Assembly: GCA_947259315.1 (NCBI GenBank)
Contig: CAMYLR010000019.1
Location: forward strand, 74,033-138,032
Source: an uncultured Gemmatimonadales bacterium
GTDB taxonomy: Bacteria; Gemmatimonadota; Gemmatimonadetes; JACCXV01; JAHWKZ01
Reading direction: 5' to 3'
DNA: 64,000 nucleotides
Positions within the stretch are counted from its first letter, which is position 1. Each line of letters opens with the position of its first letter. Made by a program: the position numbers and the translations under genes. Positions 28,576 to 37,304 of this stretch are shown piece by piece. The notes under the pieces are model-generated. The model was not told the origin of the DNA. It saw only the letters and a program-made list of their open reading frames with translations, and did not search any database.

Positions 28576-29178
28576 ATGTTCGCTCAGTACTCAGCCCGCA
28601 AGCTCCACCCCTTTGCTTACGCCGCCGGGTTTGGACTCGCCCTGCTGATCGCGTTCGTACCCAGCGCCAAAGCCCAGGGTGACCCCGACCGGCCGGTCAT
28701 CACGGGTCGTGTTCCCACACCACCGACCGCCGCCGTCGATATGTACATCAAGCTCCCCGACATCGATGGCGAATCCGTGGACGAGAATCACGATAAGTGG
28801 ATCGACGTTCTGTCGATCGACTGGGGAGCGCACAAGCCCGGTGCGACAAATGACGCGGCACGGCGCCGCGGCGATGTGAAGCTCGGAGACATAACCATGA
28901 CGAAGGGATACGACGCCTCATCCCCGAAAATAATGTTGGCGTGTGCCAACGGGACGCATTTCCCGAGCGTCGAGCTCGAGGCGCCGGAGCGCCGGGGTGC
29001 CCAGGCGACATACATGAAGTACAAGCTCGAGAACGTCATGATCACGAGCTACAGTATCGACGCCACCGGCGAGCGACCGATGGAGACGATCACGATGACG
29101 TACGAGAAGGTCGAGGCGGCCGCGATCGACGAGAGCTCTCGGGTGAAAGTGAGGCAGAGCTGGGATCGAGACGACTAG
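28576..29178 (+). CDS. hcp: Hcp-family (T6SS tube-like) protein with Sec signal peptide
   Basis: 200 residues from the ATG at 28576, with GAGAGG five bases upstream. A signal peptide occupies residues 1 to about 34 (hydrophobic core FGLALLIAFVPSA, cleavage near AKAQ). The mature part has the Hcp pattern: DMYIKLPDIDGESVDENH, then WIDVLSIDWGAHKP, DITMTKGYDASSPKIMLACA, a beta-rich YMKYKLENVMITSYSI and a terminal METITMTYEKVEA. Hcp normally forms the hexameric inner tube of type VI secretion and stays cytoplasmic until fired, so a Sec signal is unexpected. No other T6SS gene is nearby. It might be an exported structural protein using the Hcp ring fold. The longer open frame back to 28390 is rejected. 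Confidence 0.88.
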   Translation: MFAQYSARKLHPFAYAAGFGLALLIAFVPSAKAQGDPDRPVITGRVPTPPTAAVDMYIKLPDIDGESVDENHDKWIDVLSIDWGAHKPGATNDAARRRGDVKLGDITMTKGYDASSPKIMLACANGTHFPSVELEAPERRGAQATYMKYKLENVMITSYSIDATGERPMETITMTYEKVEAAAIDESSRVKVRQSWDRDD

Positions 29179-29191
29179 GCCTTGGCTAGTC
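29173..29191. terminator. Possible two-way terminator hairpin spanning convergent stops
   Basis: GACTAG at 29173-29178 and CTAGTC at 29186-29191 form a 6-bp inverted repeat with a 7-nt loop. The arms contain the stop codons of the Hcp-like gene and of tag. There is no U-tract, so termination is only a suggestion. Confidence 0.3.
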
Positions 29192-29764
29192 CCGCTGAGC
29201 CAGGGCCGCGCACTCAGCGTGGCGGTAACAATCCACGGTGTGATCGTTGACCATGCCAGCGGCCTGCATAAACGCATAACAGATGGTGGGACCGACGAAA
29301 CCAAAACCGCGGCGTTTCAAGTCCATGCTCATCGCTTCAGACTCGGCGGTCTTGGCTGGAATTTGGGATAGCGTTCGCCACTCGTTCTGGATTGTGTCGC
29401 CACCGACGAACTGCCAGATGTAGGCGTCAAACGTTCCGTACTCGGCCTGAATCTCCAGGAACGCGCACGCGTTCTTGACTGCTGACGCGATCTTCTGACG
29501 ATTGCGAACGATACCCGGGTCACTGAGTAGCTGTTTTGTTTTCTCGTCGTCGTATCGAGCGATCGTCTCGGGCGCGAAATCATTGAATGCCCTTCGATAG
29601 TTCTCGCGCTTCTTCAAGATCGTCTCCCATGATAGACCGGCTTGTGCGCTATCGAGCAGCAGAAACTCGAATAACCGGCGATCATCGTGAAGTGGAACAC
29701 CCCACTCTTCGTCGTGATAGACGATCATCAGATCCGACCCTACCCAACCGCAGCGCCGCTTCAC
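29186..29764 (-). CDS. tag: DNA-3-methyladenine glycosylase I
   Basis: 192 residues, normal for Tag. It begins with the zinc-site Cys of RCGWVG, followed by YHDEEWGVPLHDDRRLFEFL and AGLSWETILKKRENYR. The C-terminal metal ligands are in GFGFVGPTICYAFMQAAG, NDHTVDCYRH and the following Cys. Tag excises 3-methyladenine from alkylated DNA in the cytoplasm. Its ATG overlaps the stop of the alcohol dehydrogenase gene as ATGA, so it is expressed as the last gene of that run. Function is secure. Confidence 0.96.
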   Translation of the reverse strand: MKRRCGWVGSDLMIVYHDEEWGVPLHDDRRLFEFLLLDSAQAGLSWETILKKRENYRRAFNDFAPETIARYDDEKTKQLLSDPGIVRNRQKIASAVKNACAFLEIQAEYGTFDAYIWQFVGGDTIQNEWRTLSQIPAKTAESEAMSMDLKRRGFGFVGPTICYAFMQAAGMVNDHTVDCYRHAECAALAQRD

Positions 29765-30849
29765 GGCTCGACAACCGCCTTGACGACGCGTCCGTGTTCG
29801 ACATCACCAAGAGCCTCGTTCATCTCATCCAATCGATAGCGGCGCGTAATCATCCGCTCCCAATCGAACCGGTCCCCGTGGCGGTGGAGGATCCCGACCA
29901 TGCGATAGAAGTGGTTGAAGTCGGCGCCCCAAGCACCACGGATCTCGAGGTGCTTCAGGTTGATATCGGTGTGCGGGTTGATCGTCGCTTCACCAGCATC
30001 CGTGTAGTGACCAACGATTACGTAGCGTCCCGCATCGCGCGTCATGCCGAGCCCTTCGCGAACGGCTGACGGTACGCCCGTGGCCTCGATCGTCACGTCG
30101 GCGCCGCGCCCACCCGTCAACTCGCGAACCGCCTCGACGCGCTCGGTTGGAGACGTCTCCGACACCGATATCACGTGATCCACTCCGAACGCACGGGCGG
30201 TTGCGAGCCGTTCGGCCGGGTCACCAACGACGATCACCGGATCGGCGCCCGATAGCAGCGCCAGAATCGCTGCGCCAAGGCCAACGGGTCCGCTTCCTTG
30301 AACGGAAACCGCATCGCCGACTCGAATCCCTGCGCGGTCGACGGCGTGAATCGCGGTCGCCAGCCCACAGCCGGCCGCGATCAATCGGTCTGGTGACACA
30401 CTCTCCGGCAGGGGAATCACCTTGACACCCGGCTTGAGATAGATCGATTCGCTCCACCCACCGAGCAATCCATCTTCAGCGCCATAGGTAACTCCGTACA
30501 CCTTACGGGAAGGGCACCGGTTGGGGGCCCGAGCGACCTGACAGTACCAGCACGCGTGACATGTCTCGTGCACGTCATGAAACGTTGCGACGTCGCCCTC
30601 GCGAACCGAGTGCCCATCGATGTCGACCACCTCGCCCGCGACCTCGACCACGCGACCAACCGACACGTGGCCGGGAATGATCGGATATGGCACACCAGCC
30701 AAGCGGCCATGATGGAGATGCACATCGGTGCCGCACACTTCCGAGTAGATCGTCTCGAGAAGCACAGATCCCGGCTCTAAATCGCCGGCCGGCCGATCTT
30801 GCACTTCGATTGGCCGTCCGGGACCGGTCATAATCGCCGCGCGGGGCAT
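29761..30849 (-). CDS. Zinc-dependent medium-chain alcohol dehydrogenase
   Basis: 362 residues from the ATG at 30849, with GAGGG eight bases upstream. Catalytic zinc Cys is in EVCGTDVHLHHG. The usual GHE motif reads PGHVSVGRV: the zinc His is kept but the Glu is replaced by Val. The structural zinc Cys set is in CHACWYCQVARAPNRC, and the NAD(P) Rossmann loop is VQGSGPVGLGAAIL near residue 185. The fold is the threonine/sorbitol dehydrogenase-like group of the MDR superfamily. Substrate is unknown. It starts 2 bp after recX and overlaps tag, but neither neighbour hints at a pathway. Confidence 0.9.
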   Translation of the reverse strand: MPRAAIMTGPGRPIEVQDRPAGDLEPGSVLLETIYSEVCGTDVHLHHGRLAGVPYPIIPGHVSVGRVVEVAGEVVDIDGHSVREGDVATFHDVHETCHACWYCQVARAPNRCPSRKVYGVTYGAEDGLLGGWSESIYLKPGVKVIPLPESVSPDRLIAAGCGLATAIHAVDRAGIRVGDAVSVQGSGPVGLGAAILALLSGADPVIVVGDPAERLATARAFGVDHVISVSETSPTERVEAVRELTGGRGADVTIEATGVPSAVREGLGMTRDAGRYVIVGHYTDAGEATINPHTDINLKHLEIRGAWGADFNHFYRMVGILHRHGDRFDWERMITRRYRLDEMNEALGDVEHGRVVKAVVEP

Positions 30850-30851
30850 AG

Positions 30852-31316
30852 CTAACCCTCCGGCTCCGGTAGAACCTCGCGGCAAACGTCGTAGATCAGC
30901 ATGTTGTCAAATCCGCGCCGTTGGAGGTATCCAGCCAGCCGTCGCCATCGTGCTGCGTCGGGTTTGTCGTAAAGGCGGGGCAAGTACCGCTCGGCCACGC
31001 GCCGTGCGAGATCACCGTCATCGACGTTTTCATCCGAGAATACCTCATCGACCGCCTGCGCAGCGGTCCGCGCCGGAACACCCTTATCGACCAGCTCGCT
31101 CACGACCTGCCGCCGAGCCCGGGGCTTGAGCCTTACACTATCCAACGTGTACGCCGACGCGTAGCGAAGATCCGAGACCAACTCCTTGCGTGCCAACTCG
31201 TCGATGACCGATCGCACAATAGACACATCGACGTCACCGCCGCGACTCAACTTCTGACCGAGCTCTTTGACCGTGTGCTCGCGGCGCGCGAGCAGCCGCA
31301 ACGCCCGCTCCCGCAC
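30852..31316 (-). CDS. recX: RecX-like regulatory protein
   Basis: 154 residues from the GTG at 31316, which has GGAGG 11 bases upstream. The frame is open far upstream but overlaps msrA and is not protein-like there. It is a small, helical, Arg-rich chain with RecX-type three-helix repeats: RALRLLARREHTVKELGQKL, then ELARKELVSDLRYASAYT and VSELVDKGVPARTAAQAV, ending LAGYLQRRGFDNMLIYDV. RecX inhibits RecA filaments. No recA is adjacent, which is common outside a few phyla. Confidence 0.85.
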   Translation of the reverse strand: MRERALRLLARREHTVKELGQKLSRGGDVDVSIVRSVIDELARKELVSDLRYASAYTLDSVRLKPRARRQVVSELVDKGVPARTAAQAVDEVFSDENVDDGDLARRVAERYLPRLYDKPDAARWRRLAGYLQRRGFDNMLIYDVCREVLPEPEG

Positions 31317-31335
31317 TCGCTGGATCGCCTCCGGC

Positions 31336-31836
31336 TCAGTCGTGATCGTCGTTGCTCGCCGGGACCGTGCATTGTGCGAGCCCGCGCTTCTCCAGGTATC
31401 GCTGGTGATACTCCTCGGCTCGATAAAATGTCGCCGCAGGCTCGATCTCGGTTGCGATCGGATGCTTGAATCGGCCTGCGCGCTCGAGTTCCGCCTTCGA
31501 TCTCCGGGCAGCGTCCTCCTGCTCAGGCGAGTGGAAAAAGACAGCCGACCGGTACTGGGTTCCAACATCGGGGCCCTGGCGGTTGACCTGGGTCGGGTCG
31601 TGTGATCGCCAGAACACGTCCAGTAACTGCTCGTAGGAGACCAACTGCGGGTCAAACTCGACTTGAACGACCTCGGCATGCCCCGTCGTGTCGGTGCAGA
31701 CATCTTCGTAGGATGGATTCTCGGTCTTCCCACCCATAAAACCGACCGCCGTTCTGGTCACGCCATCGATCTGGGCGTAGGTGACCTCGATGCCCCAAAA
31801 ACAACCCGCCCCGAACGTCGCCTTCTCCGTTTGCAC
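31336..31836 (-). CDS. msrA: Peptide methionine-S-sulfoxide reductase A
   Basis: 166 residues from a GTG at 31836 with AGGAGG seven bases upstream. The catalytic motif is [18 protein letters not shown], with the active Cys at residue 12, followed by [17 protein letters not shown] and [12 protein letters not shown] further Cys in GLAQCTVP near the C-terminus could act as the resolving residue. It repairs oxidised methionine, probably in the cytoplasm since no signal peptide is present. The downstream recX follows closely. Confidence 0.96.
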   Translation of the reverse strand: MQTEKATFGAGCFWGIEVTYAQIDGVTRTAVGFMGGKTENPSYEDVCTDTTGHAEVVQVEFDPQLVSYEQLLDVFWRSHDPTQVNRQGPDVGTQYRSAVFFHSPEQEDAARRSKAELERAGRFKHPIATEIEPAATFYRAEEYHQRYLEKRGLAQCTVPASNDDHD

Positions 31837-31869
31837 GTGCTACCTCCTATACGATGTGAGACAACTTCG

Positions 31870-34182
31870 TTATGGCGCCGTCTCGCCTGCGCCCAGGATC
31901 GAGCTGATTTCCCGCCTCATTGGTCCCGGTTTCACATGTTGCTTCAAGTAGCGGGTCAACAGCGAGTACAAATGAAGGGTCGTGTTCTGGCCCTCGAAGA
32001 TCCCGTGCGATCGATTTGGGTAGACCATGACACTGAACGGCTTGTTGGCCTCCACTAGTGCGTTGATTAACCGTTCCGTCCCTTGATAGTGAACGTTGTC
32101 GTCACCGGTCCCGTGGACGAGTAGGAGATTGCCTTCCAACCGGTCGGCAAACGTGAGCGGCGAGCTACTCTCGTACGCTTCGGGCTCGTCCTGAGGGAGA
32201 CCCATGTACCGCTCCTGATAGATCGTGTCGTACAAGCGGATGTCGGGGACGGGTGCGACGGCCATCGCCGTCCCGAAGATATCTGGGTAGCGGAAGATCG
32301 CGTTCAGGCTCTGCGAGCCACCACCACTCCACCCCCAAGTCGCGACCCGCGACGGGTCCACGTAGGGTTGTGCGAGTATCTCTCTGGCACCGGCGGCCAG
32401 ATCGGCCGACGTCAACGTTCCGAGGCGTTTATAAATCGTCTTGCGCCACTCCCGACCCCGCGGTGCGGGCGTGCCACGCGGATCGAGGCTGGCGACGAGA
32501 TACCCTTGTTGCGTGAGCATCAAGTGCCACAAGTAGCGACCACCGCCCCAGACATCGCGGACGGTCTGACCCCACGGTTCGCCATACACGTAGAACAACA
32601 CGGGGTATTGTTGCCCGGGATCGAAGTCGGGCGGCTTCATGATCCATCCGTCGAGCGTGACGTCACCGGCATCGACTTGGAAAAACTCCATCGGCCCGCG
32701 ATCGAGCCCCTTCACGTAGGCTCGCAGCTCCGCGTTGTCGACCAACGTACGCGCGGAAGTATGATCTGGAAGATGGACCAGATCGGTAACGGGAGGATTC
32801 CCAAACGACGACCACGTGTGAAGCGCCCATTCGCCGCCTGGAGCGACGTCATAGCGGTGCGAGCCCGGCTGATCGATTGGAGTCAACCGTTCGGGCGCGC
32901 TCGAGCCGTCCAGAGCGACACGAAACAAATATCGATGCACGGCGTCGTCTGGCGAGGCCAGGTAGTAAAGCCAGCCGCCTTCTACATCGATCTTCTCGAC
33001 CGTGATGATGTCCGTTGGGCCCGGGGTCAGTGTGCGTACCACAGTGCCATCTCGTGAAATCACGTGCGCGTGACGCCAGCCATCGATTTCGCTGATCCAA
33101 ACGAACTCCTGGCCACCGGGCAACCACGCGAGTGCGTTCTCGCGCATATCGACCCACGCACTATCGCGCTCCGTGTAGACCGTTCTGACTGAGCCATCGG
33201 CAGATTGACCGAGCATGATCTGGAGTGTGTTCTGCAACCGATTCAGGTGTTGGATCACGACCTCGTCCGAGTTGGCAGCCCAATCCATTCGGGCGATGTA
33301 GTTGTTTCGCGGGTCGCCGGGAACATCCAACCAACGCGTGGATTGATCGTCAATGCCCACGACTCCGACGCGGGCCGCCGAGTTGGTGGAACCCGCTTTC
33401 GGGTACTGGATCGGGATCGTGTATGAGTACAGCGAGTCCGTGTTGTTGATGAGCAGGAAGTCGCGCACACCCGAAGCGTCGAGTTGCCAATACGCGATCT
33501 CTTGGCCGTCGGGGCTCCAACGCCAGCCGTCTTGCAGGTCTAACTCTTCCTCGTAGACCCAATCGAAGGTGCCATTGATGATTGTGCGTGAACCGTCCGT
33601 CGTGAGCTGTGCGATCTGGCCAGTAGCCAACGTCTCGACGTAAACGTTGTTCTCGCGGACATACCCGACCCGGCTGCCGTCGGGTGAGAACTTGGCGAAC
33701 ATAAGGGTCGACGGCTCGGCATCACCGCCGAGCTGGATCAGCTCGCCGGTCTCGCGATCGAAAACCCAGAAATCGCCGCGCGTGTTCTCGCGCCACACCC
33801 GGCGCGAATTGGTGAACACCAGCAGCTTCCGAAAGTCGTCAGACCACGTATAGCCTTGAACCGCCAACGGAAGATCGGCGTCCTCGGGGACTAGATCTTT
33901 GGCTGATATCAGGACTCTGCTCTCACCAGTGCGGGCGTCGTGCTGAACGATATCGCGTCCGTCGGCTAGGTCCGGAGACGGCTCGACGGTCGTGTAAGCG
34001 GAGCCGTTGAGCCACTGCACGGGGCCAAGGAAGTCTCCATGAATCCTGTCCTCTCCAAACAGGCGTTCGAGCGTGACTAGGGACGGATCGGCAGCATCAA
34101 CGGCTGGCTCTTGACCAATCGTGGGCGCCGGGATCGTCAACGAAACGAACCCGAGCAGTATGATCGAGATCAGACGTCGCAT
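31870..34182 (-). CDS. Secreted S9 (DPP-IV-like) prolyl oligopeptidase family peptidase
   Basis: 770 residues from the ATG at 34182, with AGGA upstream and a signal peptide ending PTIGQ. The N-terminal half is the DPP-IV beta-propeller, with FDWVYEEELDLQDGWRWSPDG, the family's double-Glu region, and IAYWQLDASGVRDFLLIN. The alpha/beta-hydrolase domain carries the triad: Ser in GWSGGGSQSL (usually GWSYGG), Asp in HGTGDDNVHYQ and His in YPNRSHGI. It should cleave dipeptides, classically X-Pro, from peptides outside the cytoplasm. Together with the two M28 enzymes it suggests a peptide-scavenging lifestyle. Confidence 0.93.
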   Translation of the reverse strand: MRRLISIILLGFVSLTIPAPTIGQEPAVDAADPSLVTLERLFGEDRIHGDFLGPVQWLNGSAYTTVEPSPDLADGRDIVQHDARTGESRVLISAKDLVPEDADLPLAVQGYTWSDDFRKLLVFTNSRRVWRENTRGDFWVFDRETGELIQLGGDAEPSTLMFAKFSPDGSRVGYVRENNVYVETLATGQIAQLTTDGSRTIINGTFDWVYEEELDLQDGWRWSPDGQEIAYWQLDASGVRDFLLINNTDSLYSYTIPIQYPKAGSTNSAARVGVVGIDDQSTRWLDVPGDPRNNYIARMDWAANSDEVVIQHLNRLQNTLQIMLGQSADGSVRTVYTERDSAWVDMRENALAWLPGGQEFVWISEIDGWRHAHVISRDGTVVRTLTPGPTDIITVEKIDVEGGWLYYLASPDDAVHRYLFRVALDGSSAPERLTPIDQPGSHRYDVAPGGEWALHTWSSFGNPPVTDLVHLPDHTSARTLVDNAELRAYVKGLDRGPMEFFQVDAGDVTLDGWIMKPPDFDPGQQYPVLFYVYGEPWGQTVRDVWGGGRYLWHLMLTQQGYLVASLDPRGTPAPRGREWRKTIYKRLGTLTSADLAAGAREILAQPYVDPSRVATWGWSGGGSQSLNAIFRYPDIFGTAMAVAPVPDIRLYDTIYQERYMGLPQDEPEAYESSSPLTFADRLEGNLLLVHGTGDDNVHYQGTERLINALVEANKPFSVMVYPNRSHGIFEGQNTTLHLYSLLTRYLKQHVKPGPMRREISSILGAGETAP

Positions 34183-34440
34183 TCTGCATCCTGTCGGAGA
34201 TTGTCCGAATATCTCACGCCCCACTCACGCTATCGCAGTAGAAATTCCTCGGCCAGCGGACTCGAACCGGAAACTGCGTTCCGATGAGACTCTCGATCGT
34301 GATTTACTCTTCGGCTGGGAGCCCCGCGCGAACTCACCTTCAACAAACACGCAGACGTTACGACTATCGACGTCACCCGCCTCGATGCGCTCAACAAAGA
34401 TCGTCCCGTACAGGAGATCAATGCCAAGCGACGGCCGCGC
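34183..34440. other. Intergenic stretch between ppdK and the S9 peptidase gene
   Basis: About 258 bp without a recognised gene. On the minus strand the ppdK frame continues open for some 71 codons after its TGA stop, with no start codon placement or family match that supports a gene. A GGTTCGAGTCC-like string near 34257 resembles a tRNA T-loop, but no tRNA folds around it. Confidence 0.5.
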
Positions 34441-37281
34441 TCAAGTACGGTTGTCTACAGAGCCACCCGAGTCAACGTTGGCGTGCGCCGCGGCTAGGCG
34501 GGCCACGGGGATGCGTGGCGGTGAGCACGAGACGTAGTCGAGCCCGATCTCATGACAGAAGCGAATGGAATCCGGATGGCCGCCATGCTCGCCGCAGATC
34601 CCGACCTCCAGGTCGGGCTGCTTCGATCTCCCCCACTCCACTGTGAGCGCCATCAGTCGACCCAAGCCCATGCGATCCAAAACCTCGAACGGGTTGTCCT
34701 GCAAGATCTCTCGATCATTGTAGAGGGGTAAGAACTTCGTCTCTGCGTCTTCGCGGCTGAAGGAGAACGCCGCCTGTGTCAGGTCGTTCGTGCCGAAGGA
34801 AAAGAAATCCGCTACCTCGGCTAGGCTCTCCGCGCGCAAGCAAGCGCGGACCACCTCGATCATTGTGCCAAACGCGAAGTCGACCGCCACGCCATACTCC
34901 TTCCGCACCTCGGCTTCCGCTTCCTTGACGTACTCTTTGACCCGTGTCAGTTCCTGTGACGTGCACACCTGCGGGACCATAATCTCCGGGCGCACCCGAA
35001 CGCCTTCCTTCAGGCACTCAGCCGCAGCCTCGAGCACGGCCCTCACCTGCATCTTGTAGATTTCGGGATAGGTGAGCCCGAGCCGCACCCCCCGGTGTCC
35101 CAGCATCGGATTGGTCTCACGAAGCTCCTGGGAGCGTCGCAGCATCGCTTCCTTGCGCGCGATCACGCGGTCGACGCGTCGCACGTCTGCCAGCTCTTTA
35201 GCAGCGTCGGAGAATCCGTTATCGGTCTTGGGGGCTCGATCCTCCAGAGACTTCATGGTGCTCGTCAGCACGTCCATCCCCCGCAACGCATCTCGGAGCC
35301 GGTGGAGCTGGTCGATTTCCTCCTCCAGGCGCGCCCGCGCCGGAAGGAACTCGTGGATCGGCGGATCAAGGAGCCGGATGATCACCGGTCGGGGCGACAT
35401 CGCCTCGAAGATCCCCCGAAAATCGGCCCGCTGCATCGGCAGCAAGCGACCGAGCGCTGCCGCTCGCTGCTCGTCGTCCTCCGCGATGATCATGTCCACC
35501 ACGATCGGCAACCGCTCTGGCGCGTTGAACATCCGCTCGGTGCGACAGAGCCCGATGCCCATCGCTCCGTAGCTGATCGCTCGCAACGCGTCCTCGGGCG
35601 TGTCCGCGTTCGCCATCACCTGGAGCCGGGCTGCACCGTCGGCCCAGGTCAACAATGTGTCCAACTCGTCGAAAAACTCGGCCTCGACGGTAGGGACGTC
35701 GCCCAGGTAGATGTGACCGGCCGCCCCGTCGATCGTGATGATGTCGCCTTCCTTCACCACGACTTCACCGCTTATCGCCTGCGCGCGATCCTCGTCCACC
35801 ATGAGCCCTTCAGCTCCGACGACACACGGCTTGCCCATTCCTCGAGCGACAACCGCGGCATGGGAGGTTCCGCCTCCGCGGCTCGTCAGAATCCCCTGAG
35901 CTGCAAAAAAGCCATGGATGTCCTCCGGCTTCGTCTCTTGACGCACCAGGATCACGTTGACACCCTGCCGCCCCAGCAACTGGGCCCGATCGGCGTCAAA
36001 GATGACCTGCCCGCAAGCTGCACCCGGCGAAGCGCCGAGCCCGCTAGCGAGAGGGCTGCCGTCAAAGCTGGGATCGATCCGCGGGTATAGGATCTGCTCG
36101 AGATCGTCTGGTGTCACGCGCAAAAGCGCGCCTTCCCGATCGATCAGCTCCTCGTCGACCATCTCGACCGATGTCTTGACACGCGCGACCGCATTCATCT
36201 TCCCGTTGCGCGTCTGCAGACAGTAGAGAGTGCCGCGCTCGTTCGTGAACTCGAAGTCCTGCACCTCGCGGTAATGCTCCTCGAGCTTCCTGCTGAGCTC
36301 GAGCAGCTGCTCGTACATGCTCGGCATCTCCTCAGCCATCTCCCGAATCGGCTTGGGGGTTCGAATCCCGGCCACTACATCCTCGCCCTGAGCGTTCACC
36401 AGGTACTCACCGTACAGCACGTTCTCCCCGGTTCCAGGGTCTCGGGTGAAGGCAACCCCCGTGCTGCTGTCCGGCCCCATGTTGCCGAAGACCATCGCGA
36501 CGACGTTGGCCGCCGTCCCGTGAGCCATCTCGGAAGTAATTCCGAACTCGCGTCGGTACTCCACCGCGCGCCGCCCCATCCAGGACCCAAAGACAGCCTT
36601 GATGGCGATCTCGAGCTGGTCATAGGGATCACTCGGGAATGGACGACCGGTGTGCTTACGCACGACCTGAAGGAAGCGGCGGACTATTTCCTCGAGATCT
36701 TCAGCCTGCAGATCGACGTCAGACTCCACGCCCGCCAGCTCCTTCACCGACTCGAACTGCTCATCGAATTTTTCATCCGGAATGTCAAAGGCGACCTTGC
36801 CAAACAGCTGGATGAGCCGGCGATACGCGTCGTAGCCGAACCGCGGATCGCCGGTTTGCGCGATCAGCCCGGCGAGGCTGTGCTCATTGAGACCGAGGTT
36901 GAGGATGGTGTCCATCATCCCCGGCATCGACAGGGCGGACCCGGAGCGTACCGAGACCAGCAACGGATCATTGGGGTCCCCAAAGCTCTTTCCGGTCGCT
37001 GCTTTGAGCCGTGCCATCTCGTCCCGCGCTTGCTCCATTACCCCAGCAGGTAGGTCACCCTGGGGAGATTCCAGGTAGGCGAGGCAGGCCGCCGTGGTGA
37101 CGACGAAGCCTGGCGGCACGTTGATGCCGATCTGAGTCATCTCACACAGGTTGGCGCCCTTCCCTCCCAGAAGTCGCTTGTCCTTTCCGTCGCCTTCCGC
37201 GAAGGACCAAACCCATCTCGTGCCCTTGGTCCCCGCCCCTTCGTCCGAGGTCACTCTCGGTTTGGCTATCGGCTTGCTCAT
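34441..37281 (-). CDS. ppdK: Pyruvate, phosphate dikinase
   Basis: 946 residues from the ATG at 37281, with GAGG five bases upstream (MSKPIAKPRVTS). The N-terminal ATP-grasp region has LLGGKGANLCEMTQIG and GSALSMPGMMDTILNLG. The central swivelling domain has the phospho-His motif GGGTSHAAVVARGMGKPCV. The C-terminal TIM barrel has GIGLCRTERMF, HRGVRLGLTYPEIY and SFGTNDLTQAAFSFSRED, then the catalytic Cys loop GICGEHGGHP. It interconverts pyruvate, ATP and phosphate with PEP, AMP and pyrophosphate, and likely serves gluconeogenesis or PPi-linked glycolysis. Length is normal with a short extra C-terminal tail. Confidence 0.97.
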   Translation of the reverse strand: MSKPIAKPRVTSDEGAGTKGTRWVWSFAEGDGKDKRLLGGKGANLCEMTQIGINVPPGFVVTTAACLAYLESPQGDLPAGVMEQARDEMARLKAATGKSFGDPNDPLLVSVRSGSALSMPGMMDTILNLGLNEHSLAGLIAQTGDPRFGYDAYRRLIQLFGKVAFDIPDEKFDEQFESVKELAGVESDVDLQAEDLEEIVRRFLQVVRKHTGRPFPSDPYDQLEIAIKAVFGSWMGRRAVEYRREFGITSEMAHGTAANVVAMVFGNMGPDSSTGVAFTRDPGTGENVLYGEYLVNAQGEDVVAGIRTPKPIREMAEEMPSMYEQLLELSRKLEEHYREVQDFEFTNERGTLYCLQTRNGKMNAVARVKTSVEMVDEELIDREGALLRVTPDDLEQILYPRIDPSFDGSPLASGLGASPGAACGQVIFDADRAQLLGRQGVNVILVRQETKPEDIHGFFAAQGILTSRGGGTSHAAVVARGMGKPCVVGAEGLMVDEDRAQAISGEVVVKEGDIITIDGAAGHIYLGDVPTVEAEFFDELDTLLTWADGAARLQVMANADTPEDALRAISYGAMGIGLCRTERMFNAPERLPIVVDMIIAEDDEQRAAALGRLLPMQRADFRGIFEAMSPRPVIIRLLDPPIHEFLPARARLEEEIDQLHRLRDALRGMDVLTSTMKSLEDRAPKTDNGFSDAAKELADVRRVDRVIARKEAMLRRSQELRETNPMLGHRGVRLGLTYPEIYKMQVRAVLEAAAECLKEGVRVRPEIMVPQVCTSQELTRVKEYVKEAEAEVRKEYGVAVDFAFGTMIEVVRACLRAESLAEVADFFSFGTNDLTQAAFSFSREDAETKFLPLYNDREILQDNPFEVLDRMGLGRLMALTVEWGRSKQPDLEVGICGEHGGHPDSIRFCHEIGLDYVSCSPPRIPVARLAAAHANVDSGGSVDNRT

Positions 37282-37304
37282 CGGCACCTCATCGCGATTG
37301 TCAA

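Noticed and set aside
34235-34315. Possible tRNA on the minus strand, from a GGTTCGAGTCC-like T-loop string
   Set aside because: The T stem pairs for only three bases and no acceptor, D or anticodon arm could be folded around it.
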